Shown in pieces: positions 21,101-25,965 of a stretch of DNA of 64,000 bases. Both the position numbers and the translations under genes were made by a program. Where the stretch lies: the NCBI GenBank assembly GCA_016937945.1, contig JAFGVP010000088.1, positions 28,735 through 92,734 of the forward strand, written 5' to 3'. The stretch comes from Pontiellaceae bacterium (GTDB taxonomy: Bacteria > Verrucomicrobiota > Kiritimatiellia > Kiritimatiellales > Pontiellaceae). The notes below the pieces were generated by a model. That model did no database searches. It was not told where the DNA came from and worked only from the letters and a program-made list of their open reading frames with translations. Positions within the stretch are counted from its first letter, which is position 1; each line of letters begins with the position of its first letter.

Positions 21101-22526
21101 CGGAGGATAGGTGGCCGAGATTGTAATAGTCGGCATTCTTTTCCAGTGCGCCGGCGATCCTGTTTTTCAGTGCGGGGGCATCGACTTCCCAACTGAGCGC
21201 ATCGGCCTGCCCTGTGTTGTTGTTGTCTTCCGTTTCCAGAAAGCGCCCGCGCGCAAGGTCAAGTCGCAGGGTATAGGATGCCGGCGGCTGCCGTTCATAG
21301 TAAGGATCAAGCTGCAGATAGTATGTTCCGGCTGAAGGAATCACATAATCCTGCAAACGGGTAAAGTCGGTCCAGTTGTTGGGCGCCGAAAGCTGGGACC
21401 CACTGGCATTGAGTAAACGGATGTAAGGATTTACATCGCTTCGGCTGACCTGGACGAACGCGGTTATCCGGTCGCCGGGTTCGGCATAAAAGGCCCAATA
21501 GTCGTCATCAGTCAAAGAAGAGAAGGTGCCGTAACCGGTCGCCGTGAAGAAACCGCTATCGGTTGGACTTTCCTGAAGACTGAGATGATCCGCCCCCACC
21601 AGGCTCCCGTTATCGAGTCCTTCGATCGGTCCCGTAATGGCAAAGATATGAGCGAAGGGATCAATCGGGGCATCCACACTGTCCAGCAGGTTGGTGGTAG
21701 TGGAAAATCGATAGTTTCCGGGCTGTAACGGAATGTTGTTGCCGATGATCAGCGTAACGGTCTTGCCTCCGCTGTAGGATGGAATCAGGGTGTAGACAGC
21801 GTCGTCCGCAGTATCGAAGGAACCGTCGACGCCGGCGCCGAGCAGTTCATAACTATCCGCGCTGTTTGCTGCAGTGGTCGACAGGTTCCGAATGGCCGTC
21901 ACGGTAAACCATTCAATAGGTTCACTCGCGATCCCGCTCGGAAGGGAGGTCCCGGCGATGGTGGTGGCCGACATAGTCTGTACGCGTATGTTGTCGATCC
22001 CCCACGATTCATCGCTGAGCGACTGCAGCCCCGTACCATAAAATGAAAACGGCACCGCGTTGGATGATGGCGAAAAAACTATTTCCACATTGCGATAGAT
22101 GGAGTCTAGATAGGAGAAATTGAATCCATATTGCGCGGGACCAAGGTCCGGCGGATCGGGATAGGTCTGACTGGTCGCATCATAGTGAAAGGAGTGGCTG
22201 AATACGTTCGAACTGCCGAGATCCACATTAAACGTATCGGCACCACCGTCCCATGAATCAATAATGTAGAGGTCAAAAAACAGGCTGTACTGTTCCGATA
22301 CCGTCAGGTTGCTTACCGTCAAGGTCTGCGTGCTGTTCCCAAATCGTCCACTGAACGTCGTGAACGGATCAGGCACCGAACTTTCGAGAACGGCCTGAGA
22401 CCACTCAGTACCAATACCGCCTTCAAAGTCGTTTGTATATAGAACGTAACCCGATGCGATGCCGCCAGCCGTGAATAGGCAAAAGATGACCATCAGACGA
22501 ATGGAATAACTGAAATGCAAACTCAT
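3189..22526 (-). CDS. Giant secreted multidomain protein (6445 aa) with C-terminal Hint domain
   Basis: I start at ATG 22526, preceded by GGGAGGAG, rather than 12 codons upstream. It gives a signal peptide (cleavage near GGIASG). Approximate order by residue: jelly-roll-like 25-190; SbsA-like Ig 192; PPC 329-549; Ig 549; FG-GAP propeller 706-1042; PPC 1048-1152; PPC split by LamG 1160-1506; Ig 1506; propeller 1660-1989; PPC 1996-2108; PPC split by LamG 2110-2446; Ig 2450; propeller 2601-2933; PPC 2940-3170; Ig 3173; PPC 3309-3550; CARDB-like 3553-3806; three InlB-like repeats 3808-4043; FN3 4156-4343; beta-helix-like 4350-4553; further Ig/FN3 to 5400; carboxypeptidase-regulatory-like segments near 5673 and 5990-6060; helical Cys-containing segment 6193-6270; Gly-rich linker; Hint 6295-6426. 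Each propeller has seven blades with Asp-rich Ca-binding-type loops. Hint landmarks are Cys6295 (CLDPGTSIL), T6360-DE-H6363 and His6425-Asp6426, leaving a 19-residue tail. Adhesion or matrix binding with self-processing is inference. Confidence 0.93.
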   Translation of the reverse strand: MSLHFSYSIRLMVIFCLFTAGGIASGYVLYTNDFEGGIGTEWSQAVLESSVPDPFTTFSGRFGNSTQTLTVSNLTVSEQYSLFFDLYIIDSWDGGADTFNVDLGSSNVFSHSFHYDATSQTYPDPPDLGPAQYGFNFSYLDSIYRNVEIVFSPSSNAVPFSFYGTGLQSLSDESWGIDNIRVQTMSATTIAGTSLPSGIASEPIEWFTVTAIRNLSTTAANSADSYELLGAGVDGSFDTADDAVYTLIPSYSGGKTVTLIIGNNIPLQPGNYRFSTTTNLLDSVDAPIDPFAHIFAITGPIEGLDNGSLVGADHLSLQESPTDSGFFTATGYGTFSSLTDDDYWAFYAEPGDRITAFVQVSRSDVNPYIRLLNASGSQLSAPNNWTDFTRLQDYVIPSAGTYYLQLDPYYERQPPASYTLRLDLARGRFLETEDNNNTGQADALSWEVDAPALKNRIAGALEKNADYYNLGHLSSGNAMSVNVRFPDGSTLNSGNVNFEVQTADGTVLLATNTPVFNYDVATNAVLYLKVNSSVYDTLSQYIVDFLILDSGLPGIISDTLPSEGSTNTVVIDRFSVNFPEYMDVASVTDPASWQLVASGEDAIFGNGDDEVYSLLPSYSANTLTASFSITDGPLQPDRTYRFTATTNIKDRVGNPISSTYAREFRLENIPLFTHENRSNGNMTLATPLGTVDSVADGSVSHMQTIGVGDNPLDVITADLNGDLHADLITCNFNSDSLTILFGNELGTFTVATNIAAGDGPRQAVLGHFNGDAVLDLAVANEYADSIMVYMGQGDGTFLPPTTLAAADAPYDIKAGDLDGDTFTDLAVIHYNSSTLRIYKGDGAGNFVTSTNIPTGTSPEEVSLAYLDGDAHLDVAVANLSSDNVSVYLNNGDGTFSAPAAYPVGDGPRCIKAGDVNDDGTVDLVVGNYYADNIAILMGIGDGTFATVTNYAGCNGPVDVELLDLNDDGFPEIATASHDGYRLNFFNNQGDGTYAFSSHEFTINYYPYSIAVGDFTGDMIDDLAVVNPYYDQVYTYGANAEIILPEDPEGSGLRFGQGRGNITSSSDYDYWGFSGVAGDKIVMAIEVPGNPGNSGLRYRLVSSTGADLGTYSANSSGYGQSPPITLPETGRYAMMVYYNYSYWQEYRVRVSKVPTSGQMESEDNNSVGAADLLSFDVSSNGLAASVVGYIGTAVDGAGDYYSLGNLTSGTVVNVTLTMPESSELIPEVDMIDPSGQPAAFTSNLVLRLGGTDADYAIVNPITNFPTTAFTAEFWMRSSDTSKDGTPISYARSGQYNELILFDYRSFDPYLGGSSYNSGVAANNGRWNHVAWTWDGVTGTSLIYRNGTLVHSNANFRTAYNMVQGGAFVIGQEQDALAGSFQTSQSFLGDIDEIAIWNAVRSQSQILSDLASGLAGSESGLVGYWNFEDGTADDLTAQGNDLSLFGNSHIVPSDIISDPGNPSSYPTTFQYTTTNSGIYYVRVRDALEQGDLMRQYVLDVSLQDGVPPSITQLTLPIDGTNSMAVLDRFSMTFSEEMDADSVNSSASYELRSAGLDGLLDTADDEIYTVLPTYTSGLQATYLVSDGPLQSGAVRFTALTSLLDRSGNPMNANYVRTFSIAAPEDFTLESRDNESGATATSLGTVIPGEESGSLIANGSVGVGANPYAVAREDFNGDGHDDLATANLSSDHVSILLGDGDGGFVLSTNITVGDGPVGLEVGLLDGDDNLDLAVVNYYADTVSILLGDGAGAFVWKTNQYVGDAPRDISIADMNNDGEMDLAICNEYADSVSILLGSGDGSFATPLAQSCGDGPFGIFVDDLDGDGTNDVTVANNNANTMCVLFGNGDGSLQPAVSYAAGSDPRGIVVADINQDLVPDIVVANFSSDNVTLFRGLGGGAFTNAGSWTIGDAPWGDITVADFTGDGRLDLACALHYAHRLAIMEQDGNGSFDHVSSYAVGSYPIDQVFGDFNEDGLPDFAVADYSSSTVSLLLGTPRESLTEDPPGSGLFSSFGLGNIATDSDYDYWSFSAEAGDIATVAISIQNYLNANQLRLDVYRPDGGTLTTFYGNYYGGYGQSAPLSLPVTGRYTVRVMQYHAYRGEYKVAVQLARPSLQAESEANDSTGAADVPVLSLSGGRQEARVAGFSLYNSGYDYYSLGNLASGTVIQASIELPSFHNMMPYLNIVDPGGNLVYQSPTGTASVVNFDGDADYVLTSTTNFNPRGGTVEGWVFPRESYDWGFWQTHDSASENWSDWIAMFAYTDNTFYNRIGNGSSYQDITFNPSSGSIPPYEWTHIALTWGDTSMRMYVNGVLRTSRNDAVFQDVMDPFARMGVGHARWLNGWIDELRIWDRPLLPSEINDVRTHALTGAESGLVGYWNFNGDVTDLSGSGNDGTLYGDAMIATNAGGPYSATQTSVEYTTESSGTYYVRVGSGFGFDDVKSQYILHLSSFDTTMPVVTGDTLPSAGSTNSTIIDRFSVTFSEEMEVSTVTDAGNFELRSAGADDIFGNGDDSTYALSISYSSGLTASFDITDGPLQPDLLRFMATDGVLDRSGTPLSPYTNTFSIAGLDGYLFESRSNNVGSRADNLNLVFTNMFDGTYSSEQILATGVNPISLASGMFNGDAHTDLVVVNYGSDSVSVMLGNGDSTFSASTNVAVGSGPTGVAVGMIDGDSHPDLAVANQSGDSVTVLLGDGSGGFAVSGTFYSGDGARNVAIADLNNDGFSDLVVANQNADTIGILLGNGDGTFASVTPVYAGDGPFDVAVLDFNQDGTNDVVTALRYADTVALFHGIGDGTFTAVTNLPVGDEPRMIVAADLNLDGLTDLACGNFSSDDVSILLGAGGALFAPAMNIWVGDGPWMNVQDIDGDTVVDLMTANQNSDSVSILFGDGYGQFSVPQVSSAGDGPVCLLAGDFDGLPGVELAVANYYDNTLHILSPDTASMLASDSADDAVRTQHGRGTMHDGSDVDCWTFEGVAGDQLRLAIEIPGFPTYSRQRWIIYRPDGVQLMNYVGEYYGYGQSPPVTLPMGGRYLMTVQPYDGYYGEYRFRLTTIAPPRQFESEDNNSTGNADAPAYVLQSGMRSAQMAGFIQGNDTSGDYFQLGNLGIGTTINLGIEWPASSTLSATLTIYGPQGQAAVLSPATNLVHVTATNGNFYARVSDAASTRGLDAQYLLNLTLSDSTPPEITSVSLPAEGVESTAIISSFTIGFSEAMEASAATDPANYELISAGPDGQLDTADDEIYPLVPGAYSGGSSITMSISQPPLQPGLMRLTIGTALKDILANGLPAPYVRTFTMSDIDGTIFEGRENGSVATATPMAMDDELYGLRGGTARGALLNTSDVDYFSFTASSNDTVIVGADSPSHGTYHRLRFRLVDTNDTIMAEFITPYYDERGQTAPVVIPQDGTYFVRVSAYDDYRGEYDIHVMAASDPLPLEAEDNGSIGTANALVMDTGPSNSVGSIGGYVSYVADNDYYAIGSVTNDQTILVGVRVPDDSGLVPVVSVYNSSGQYQEEEGSSGDGSAEVRITASNTYYVAVRSGVNTGGLGKDYVVDVEVLPTAAVVIPNLQVSLVSPPSGAGIQSGDAVLLSYIIRNTGSAPTAEGSWFDRVVLSSNKVMGDSDDYALATIAHIGNLEVGGAYTNQTTVTLPDGVSGDFYIVVYTDFGDLVNERLFEGDNISASAATFPVALAAYPDLKVENLQVSGSNEVGQVLHITWDSANRGTASTGGAVTERLRILRADNGAELYHQDIPVGGPLTVDAVVPHSVDYTTVQAVNHQIVVTTDYGNSYYEHDGISHASAEQNSASAIAQVMNYYNVTLTSSPVAGGSVSGGGHYPAGTIVNVSATVNTNALPYAFQNWKEYSTFRSASAEYSFLLTRNVNLTAYFGLPQFTISAIRVPAAGGSVTGAGTFNYGATSVMRAYPNPGYGFDRWQEGAVNRGTSVTVTNVVYGNHTLTAYFKELNPYHSVVTASDPAGVTAVSGAGFYTNGTSALFEAPVMTTNGPNRYIFQQFKLNNAHLAYTNAYLNTFTTLQPSNMNVVARYTAQSLVPQVKRVVRNLNDPVPATTNFTVDIVFDRTMKTNTPPLVIFTNDVQPAMSFNAASNGIWESTYVANDTFSLRPIPFSAGDDGDYGIVVSQVMDLYGSAIAPTNAASVEVNATPPDNPAFSLIASNATSVTLGWGDYTPPSDLYGYRLYRSGSSFTSVEGLAPIGFVGAGATIGTINGIQLDTPYHVAVAAVDLAGNRDPAVTSLAVQVDSSLPPPIIPGTTSIGADAVNLSWTGYNTAGLLGLEGFMVYHESVDFSDVTVLTPYTILPASTKSLLVENLDRSADHYFAVVAYNRLGEFEPLVSTVLWKDPYGGIIDENLLIGTGGAPGALFDIYRDIIVTNNATLTIDPGVTLRFHNGAGLYVEQGTLSAVGTVFNPIVFTSVEAAPAPGDWSGIVLGAGADGSQLTHVWIQYGAGLWIDGCDPGVDALSVLFNDPVGLSLEGDAALVTSNLLAQFNTIGLQQLDAAQLMLSQSIVVNNGTNALSGGANALYAPQVWWGSMNEVEVLSGLIGSVDYLPFLTTEPLITPAADTYDGIRDVGARMVRMKYACRVAESFRVSEDSTFNNVFFEDFVFTNSVLLSDGGGSKTLYVQYRNVNGETNTPIAVPINYVTDGPTIQSFNLSEGQVLERPKMVTGSASSPLGIAGLEFYVDDVLVASTNAAGLSVRWDIRAETLGTHRVKLLARDPHGEFSVSEFNVLVSPEPPPVPVITVPVNGSVTADASVTVEGTAEPHIGIRVRRSGAAMGETVADANGAFSMSVPLLEGNNVLVAEAFDTLGSAASASRTVIRDTGAPEAVVLDPTVFDPLQGMSLTWTLAASGESPTSFQVYWDTAPFSTAAEASYTGTVVNVTEYHLLGFADGHYYLGVVGYDGAGNASDLSNLVEGDYDTTPPAFTIGYDQSSPVGTGPLHMVLTSSEPLSGAPDLLVLPYGATGPTPLVVSNTAPNTFEADFNITSLTRSGLAQVRMSASDLYGNVFSGAPEGVDLVIDTAPPSGRIETIPVAPVQVLSNTALQVNLTLTEAPKPGTVPLVQLDPPAGATINVVMSGSGTNWVGTAQLSPLMGSGFCTLLLNVSDALDNVGTTVLSGASLEIYNTALPSAPAAPNLLNPVALKGGKVELAWYPVDNADSYNLYRMPGDSGTPITKVLSGIDTNIYLDLPPADGFYRYAVSAERRGSESGLSQVYTEISDRTPPNEPSNLVVQLQASGVQVTWTAPEEGEAPLRYNVYRNGTKIGSPYVPTPINDYPPRGSSVYQVASADWLGNEAYSETNEFVMLVPAVANFEILMQYGQAPALSWTRGDASIVGVNLYRNGIKLNTAPLTGESYQDSSYTGNSLVEYELRSVDSLGQEGPGRIANVYRLELGLEINASDGGVPVLYYFDEYSVSVENRTLAEAFPAESVELRRTYSGATAVTVDTPVTNSVSANATLTTDVPMASMASAQIQSVRVRMMQTPNASGAQVIYQRLFTFEGARVPVQMVSITTTNTPLAGTLADFKARVHNRGQADMDVVLFRNGGGQPGDVYLSIQNALGDELSSGRFQGTVPGLKYASDGRGYVTVDAGGYVDVLLQDILVPNSLASAGSMTVEAGVDAVYHALGSAEEQVSGPISGTARIGLSLTDYYGTSATDKDGYANDEQILITGQARRRSDNAPLPDTPLRIGFAMGSHQWNEEVTTDGTGSYSFTYDVPAGIAGELTIWAAHPDMVDRIDQNTVSIHRLFVLPRYGDIRMSKNDLYTFSLNLINPGELTLNGLNASVRAYRMDGTNEIDIATVTATPMWTNGQSIGPNERITFPVELQAEISAPDNAVIEIRFAADEGAADTFTANLTLLDAVPVVDVVSPASGYVDVTVNRGQLVTRTVTIVNRGVRDYEGVTMAPAATLDWIFPTLLAGVDGLYHLPDLPVGASNTFDVVYAPPEDQPMDRYSDVFVISGTNHPATFNVPLYATVSSADKGDIQLFVQNTLSIPVPGASLRLRNGLLGTEHEVVTTGTNGIVMVENLQEGLWYWQVSAPGHTTQAGSVDVIPDQVAEISTRLTKNVVTVNFTVVPVPFTDRYEIVIEQTFETHVPAPVMVVTPAWQRFQDVDAGFQVQFNITVKNHGLIALNDLKITKQEFSWGSMIPLVEYLPRLDPFQEVQIPVVVTYYGDVEGDSQAQRQSWGSCVYDMLGAITNFGKNLENLINRLAGQYQCANSLDAATANAAVSVLMEIHKWKGSPLPPGVLELAVMIGCAFEGSGDSGGGNGGGPANSGGTGYGTGTPECLDPGTSILLEDGRRIEARLLAVGDRVRSGLEDHETAEVAEITRGVGTHWVVFEFEDDQEQTLSVTDEHRIWIDGHGWTAARNVKAGDAVISNSGRRVEIVAATSVEESRPFISIRLSGDTAMFAEGVLVHDRCGWWAPSEGPLQNMEVAP

Positions 22527-22562
22527 GACATTCTCCTCCCGTAAATGCCTGTCACACGGCAA

Positions 22563-22745
22563 GATTCAGACATTAAGATATCTTCAACCACTGCATACAC
22601 TTCCGCCGTTGACACGAAATCCTTATAACGACGAATTATAAATATCGCAAGATATTAATTATAAGCATATTATGCTGGATATTCCGCGCAACAAAGCGTA
22701 CCCTGCGGTAAATTATTACAATCACTGTAATATTGTAAGCATTTT
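22563..22745. promoter_or_regulatory. AT-rich divergent intergenic region with inverted repeats
   Basis: This 183-base gap separates the giant minus-strand gene from the plus-strand DUF1573-like gene and must carry both promoters. It is much more AT-rich than its neighbours. Visible structure includes a perfect inverted repeat AATATC-GCAA-GATATT at 22641-22656, a 13-base palindrome AGCATATTATGCT at 22664-22676, and nested repeats ATTACA/TGTAAT (22715-22731) and TTACAAT/ATTGTAA (22716-22738). TATAAT-like hexamers occur on the minus strand but I could not pair one with a good -35 at normal spacing. The repeats may be operators. This is inference from position and symmetry only. Confidence 0.5.
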
Positions 22746-23762
22746 ATGTATTTAACAATCTTTTCTCCTCTGATTACCTGCCCATGGCAGAGCCGCATAC
22801 GAGCGACGATTCTTCTGGCACTCGTCCTGCCGCTTTATCAGGCAACGGGAGGAGCGGACCTTGTAATCCTGCCGTCGCAGGAAGTAAATCTGGGAACCTT
22901 CCCGGCCGAAGCTGCGCAGACTGCATCCTTTACGGTATCCAATAGCACGGACCGTGTCATTCGGCTCAGAAGTCCGGAATCCTGCTGTGCAATGATCGAG
23001 CCGGTCCTGTTTGGCAATGAAATCATGCCCGGAAAATGCATCCCGCTCGATGTGCTGATCGAACCCGGAAGTCTCACGGGCCCGTTCCGCAAATCATTCG
23101 CACTTAAATCGCATCACACCGCAGCCTCCCCAATCACCTTGTGGATCAGCGGAACGGCCGAACCCGCCATATTCCTTCCGACATCCCACCTATTGGCGGG
23201 ATGGACCGAGCAAGGAAAACCATGGTCTACGAATATGACGATAAAGGTTCGATCGGATATGACCGGAAAATTACAGGCGGACACACGCTCGAACATCGGC
23301 CTTAAAACCGAGGTCAAAGGAAGCTCAAATTCCACCTACACATTGTACTTCGACGCACCGGCCCATCAGGCACCGACCAACTGGTATGGTACGGTCACCC
23401 TCTCCGTCACCGGCACCAACGGCGCGGCTTCCTGCCAGGTGCAGCTTGATGGCTGCATCGGCGGCAGCCTGCTTCCTCAGGCCCAAAAGCTGACCCTCAC
23501 CAAAAATCAGTCCAGCATATCATTTAATCTGGCGCGAAAGTATCCGTCCCCACCGCCGGCCGTCCCGGCCGCACTCACCATCAACAATGCACACGTGCAA
23601 ATCAAGGATGCGCCATCTTCTCAAACGGGAATGAGCAGGATCACCCTCGTATTCGACAACATCTTTCTGGAGCAGCTGCAGCAGGAAGTCCGGATTCCGC
23701 TCCGGCTTCAGGCCGCAGACTGCACCCCCGCCCCTATTATCATCGAATATCTGTCCCGATAG
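22746..23762 (+). CDS. Exported DUF1573-like protein
   Basis: The 338-residue product begins with a hydrophobic signal segment (about residues 18-36, ending near QATGGA). The mature start reads LPSQEVNLGTFP, then a beta-sandwich pattern with TASFTVSNSTDRVIRLRSPE and a Cys pair (ESCCAM). This matches the layout of DUF1573/ASH-type Ig domains, where a strand, an N-terminal cap and an 'SCGC'-like motif recur. A second, more divergent sandwich follows at about residues 150-330. The gene is transcribed away from the giant secreted protein across a palindrome-rich gap, so the two may be co-regulated. No ribosome site is obvious at this ATG and no other in-frame ATG precedes the signal segment. Role unknown; a periplasmic or surface structural protein is most likely. 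Confidence 0.75.
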   Translation: MYLTIFSPLITCPWQSRIRATILLALVLPLYQATGGADLVILPSQEVNLGTFPAEAAQTASFTVSNSTDRVIRLRSPESCCAMIEPVLFGNEIMPGKCIPLDVLIEPGSLTGPFRKSFALKSHHTAASPITLWISGTAEPAIFLPTSHLLAGWTEQGKPWSTNMTIKVRSDMTGKLQADTRSNIGLKTEVKGSSNSTYTLYFDAPAHQAPTNWYGTVTLSVTGTNGAASCQVQLDGCIGGSLLPQAQKLTLTKNQSSISFNLARKYPSPPPAVPAALTINNAHVQIKDAPSSQTGMSRITLVFDNIFLEQLQQEVRIPLRLQAADCTPAPIIIEYLSR

Positions 23763-23913
23763 CCGATTCCAATCTGGAGTTTCGCGCCACGATCCATTCC
23801 GCCCTTTCTTGATCAAAGATATCCTCTGCAGAAAATGCATAAATATGGACGAAGCCGATCTCCATCAGTCGGAACTGCAATTCAGGACTACCTGAGACCG
23901 AAAAGCCTTAGCG

Positions 23914-24921
23914 TTACAATCCAATCAGGCCGCGTAGCTCGACGATCAGCTGCATGGCCGCGGACGATTGCATGAAAGCGATGAGCAGCAATAGATAAAG
24001 GGCGATGGCAAACAGCGTTTCATACAGCTTGGGCGGTTGCTCCCATGCCCGATCCCAAACCTCCCGCAAAAGCGTCGAAACGGAAATTACATTTGGAAGT
24101 TCAAAAACAGACAAAGAGAATTCCATCCGCTTGATCATCCGGACCGAGTATTGGCCGGACTCCAAATCAGTTGATCCTTCACGGCGAAGGCGAACGATCA
24201 TTTCTGCCATGTTATCGCATTTCTTCAAACCGACAAACATGGCAGCACCGTAAAACATCAGAAAAATCATGCAGAAGGGAAACCTGCCGGACTCATGCTC
24301 TGAATAGGATACCATACACGACGAAACAAACAGCACGGCGCCCACGGTCCCGAGATAAAACATTTCCAGTTTTGGAAAGCGCACAAATAACAGGTGCTCA
24401 ATAACGATATACCCATCAAACGGCTTAAGCGGCAGCAGGTTTAATCCGGAAAACAGATAGAGGCTGCGGGATAACGAAATCAGAAAAGCCGAATCAACAG
24501 ACAGTCCATAGATTCCCAGACATGAAGCGGCCAGAATCCCCGCAGCAATACCGCCAAGAGCGACCGCCGCTTTCCGACCTGCTGATGAATCTTCTTTCGC
24601 CCAGCTGACCGGTCCCGGCAGCGCAAACGATAACTTTACCCTGGACCAACCAACCAGCACCATGCTCAGCCAAAGCCCCGCTTCATGAACGGCATACGTA
24701 AATACCAACGACCAGAAACCGCCAAGGTTTGCTCCCAAAACGCTGAATGCGACAAATAGAATACCGAACAGCAACCGCGAAAGGTTCTGCTCTATGCGGT
24801 CCGGAGACGCCGTTTTAGAGGCCATGAGCTCAATCAGCTCCGGAATCGAGTAATAACTTCCGGACAAACGCAATGATCCTCCACCGGGACGACTCTCGTT
24901 CTCTGAAGTTAAATGACTCAT
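23914..24921 (-). CDS. Membrane protein resembling a degenerate site-2 protease (M50-like)
   Basis: A 335-residue polytopic membrane protein with several hydrophobic segments between about residues 50 and 215 and a last one near 310-330. HEAGLW at 79-84 sits in a membrane segment where M50 proteases carry HExxH, but the second zinc His is replaced. NLLPLKPFDGY at 161-171 closely matches the second M50 signature (N-x2-P-x4-DG). I therefore read it as a site-2-protease-fold protein that has probably lost or changed zinc binding. The soluble region 215-300 contains LRREG and is not recognised. The start ATG is 3 bases after the mvaD stop, so the two genes are probably co-transcribed. An active enzyme with a different third ligand is possible but less likely. 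Confidence 0.65.
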   Translation of the reverse strand: MSHLTSENESRPGGGSLRLSGSYYSIPELIELMASKTASPDRIEQNLSRLLFGILFVAFSVLGANLGGFWSLVFTYAVHEAGLWLSMVLVGWSRVKLSFALPGPVSWAKEDSSAGRKAAVALGGIAAGILAASCLGIYGLSVDSAFLISLSRSLYLFSGLNLLPLKPFDGYIVIEHLLFVRFPKLEMFYLGTVGAVLFVSSCMVSYSEHESGRFPFCMIFLMFYGAAMFVGLKKCDNMAEMIVRLRREGSTDLESGQYSVRMIKRMEFSLSVFELPNVISVSTLLREVWDRAWEQPPKLYETLFAIALYLLLLIAFMQSSAAMQLIVELRGLIGL

Positions 24922-24924
24922 TAC

Positions 24925-25920
24925 TTAATCGAACGGACGGATAACCTGCAGGTTCGGGAATGCGGCGCAGACGTCCTGCTCGTTATCGGCAAGAAAGAGC
25001 AGCTTAATATTGGGGCCGGCATCAATGGTCAGATAAATCTCCAGCCCGTTGGAGCGAACCCGCTGAACCTTGTGAATCTGCTCAATGCTTTCCGGCATCA
25101 GATAGAGCAGCGGCGGCCAGGCAGACAGCATGGTGGCATGCATGGAGAGTGCGTTGCGTTCGGCGGTTTTACCCAGCAGCCGGAAGTCCCGGGAGGCGAT
25201 CGAGTCGCGTATGGCAACAAGATCGGCGCCGGCCTGAGCCGGCCAGCTTTCATACAGCGCAGAGGTTTCCACCGTACGGTTCATGCCGTCACGTGATCCC
25301 ACCGGCTTTGCCGAAGCGGTGAGTTCCAGAACCCCGATGCGGAATTCCGGCCATTCATAATCCAGACGGTGTGCATAAGAATCCGTTCCATCCGTCAGAC
25401 AGCCGGCATGCCACAGAACAAATCCTTCAAAAACCGAGCGGGATGCGCTTCCACTTCCCATACGTGCCAGCATGGAAAGTTCGCGACGCCCGAGATTCCA
25501 CCCGGCCAACTGATCAAGTGCCAACACGAGAGCAGCAAATCCAGAGGCCGACGAGGCCAGTCCGGCGGCGGTCGGAATATTGTTTTCGGTAATGACTTCA
25601 AAGCAGGGATCTCCCAGCGCCGGACGAAAGAGATTCAGAAAACCCTGAACCCGCAGCGCGAAGGATGATTCGGCATCCAGCTCTGCGCCGTTTAGCACCA
25701 CGCGATCAACATCACTGACTCGGATGCTCGTTCGGGTTCCGAGCTTTCCCAGAGAAATTGACAGACTGGAATTGATCGGAAGATTGAGCGAGGCATCGCG
25801 TTTACCCCAGTATTTACAGAGTGCTATGTTCGATGGAGCAAACGCCTCTCCGGTCGTTTTCAGGGCGGCAGAAGTATTCGCGAGAATTTTTTCAACAAAT
25901 TGGGATTGTATGTCGTCCAT
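24925..25920 (-). CDS. mvaD: Diphosphomevalonate decarboxylase
   Basis: A GHMP-family enzyme of the mevalonate route that converts mevalonate 5-diphosphate to isopentenyl diphosphate using ATP. With the start I chose (331 aa), the signature PSNIALCKYWGKRD covers residues about 29-42 (Lys36, Lys40). The phosphate-binding loop PTAAGLASSASG is at 116-127, Arg161 lies in SGSASRSVFEG, and Asp300 lies in TIDAGPN. These correspond to the Lys/Arg/Asp catalytic set of known diphosphomevalonate decarboxylases. The start at 25920 has AAGGA 4 nt upstream; the longer frame from a GTG at 25965 has no ribosome site and adds a tail unusual for the family. It lies 3 bases upstream of the M50-like gene. No other mevalonate-pathway gene is in the window. 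A phosphomevalonate or mevalonate-3 relative cannot be fully excluded by eye. Confidence 0.88.
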   Translation of the reverse strand: MDDIQSQFVEKILANTSAALKTTGEAFAPSNIALCKYWGKRDASLNLPINSSLSISLGKLGTRTSIRVSDVDRVVLNGAELDAESSFALRVQGFLNLFRPALGDPCFEVITENNIPTAAGLASSASGFAALVLALDQLAGWNLGRRELSMLARMGSGSASRSVFEGFVLWHAGCLTDGTDSYAHRLDYEWPEFRIGVLELTASAKPVGSRDGMNRTVETSALYESWPAQAGADLVAIRDSIASRDFRLLGKTAERNALSMHATMLSAWPPLLYLMPESIEQIHKVQRVRSNGLEIYLTIDAGPNIKLLFLADNEQDVCAAFPNLQVIRPFD

Positions 25921-25965
25921 GAATTCCTTGTGATTCGGAGCTTTTAGAAATTGGTACATTGTCAC

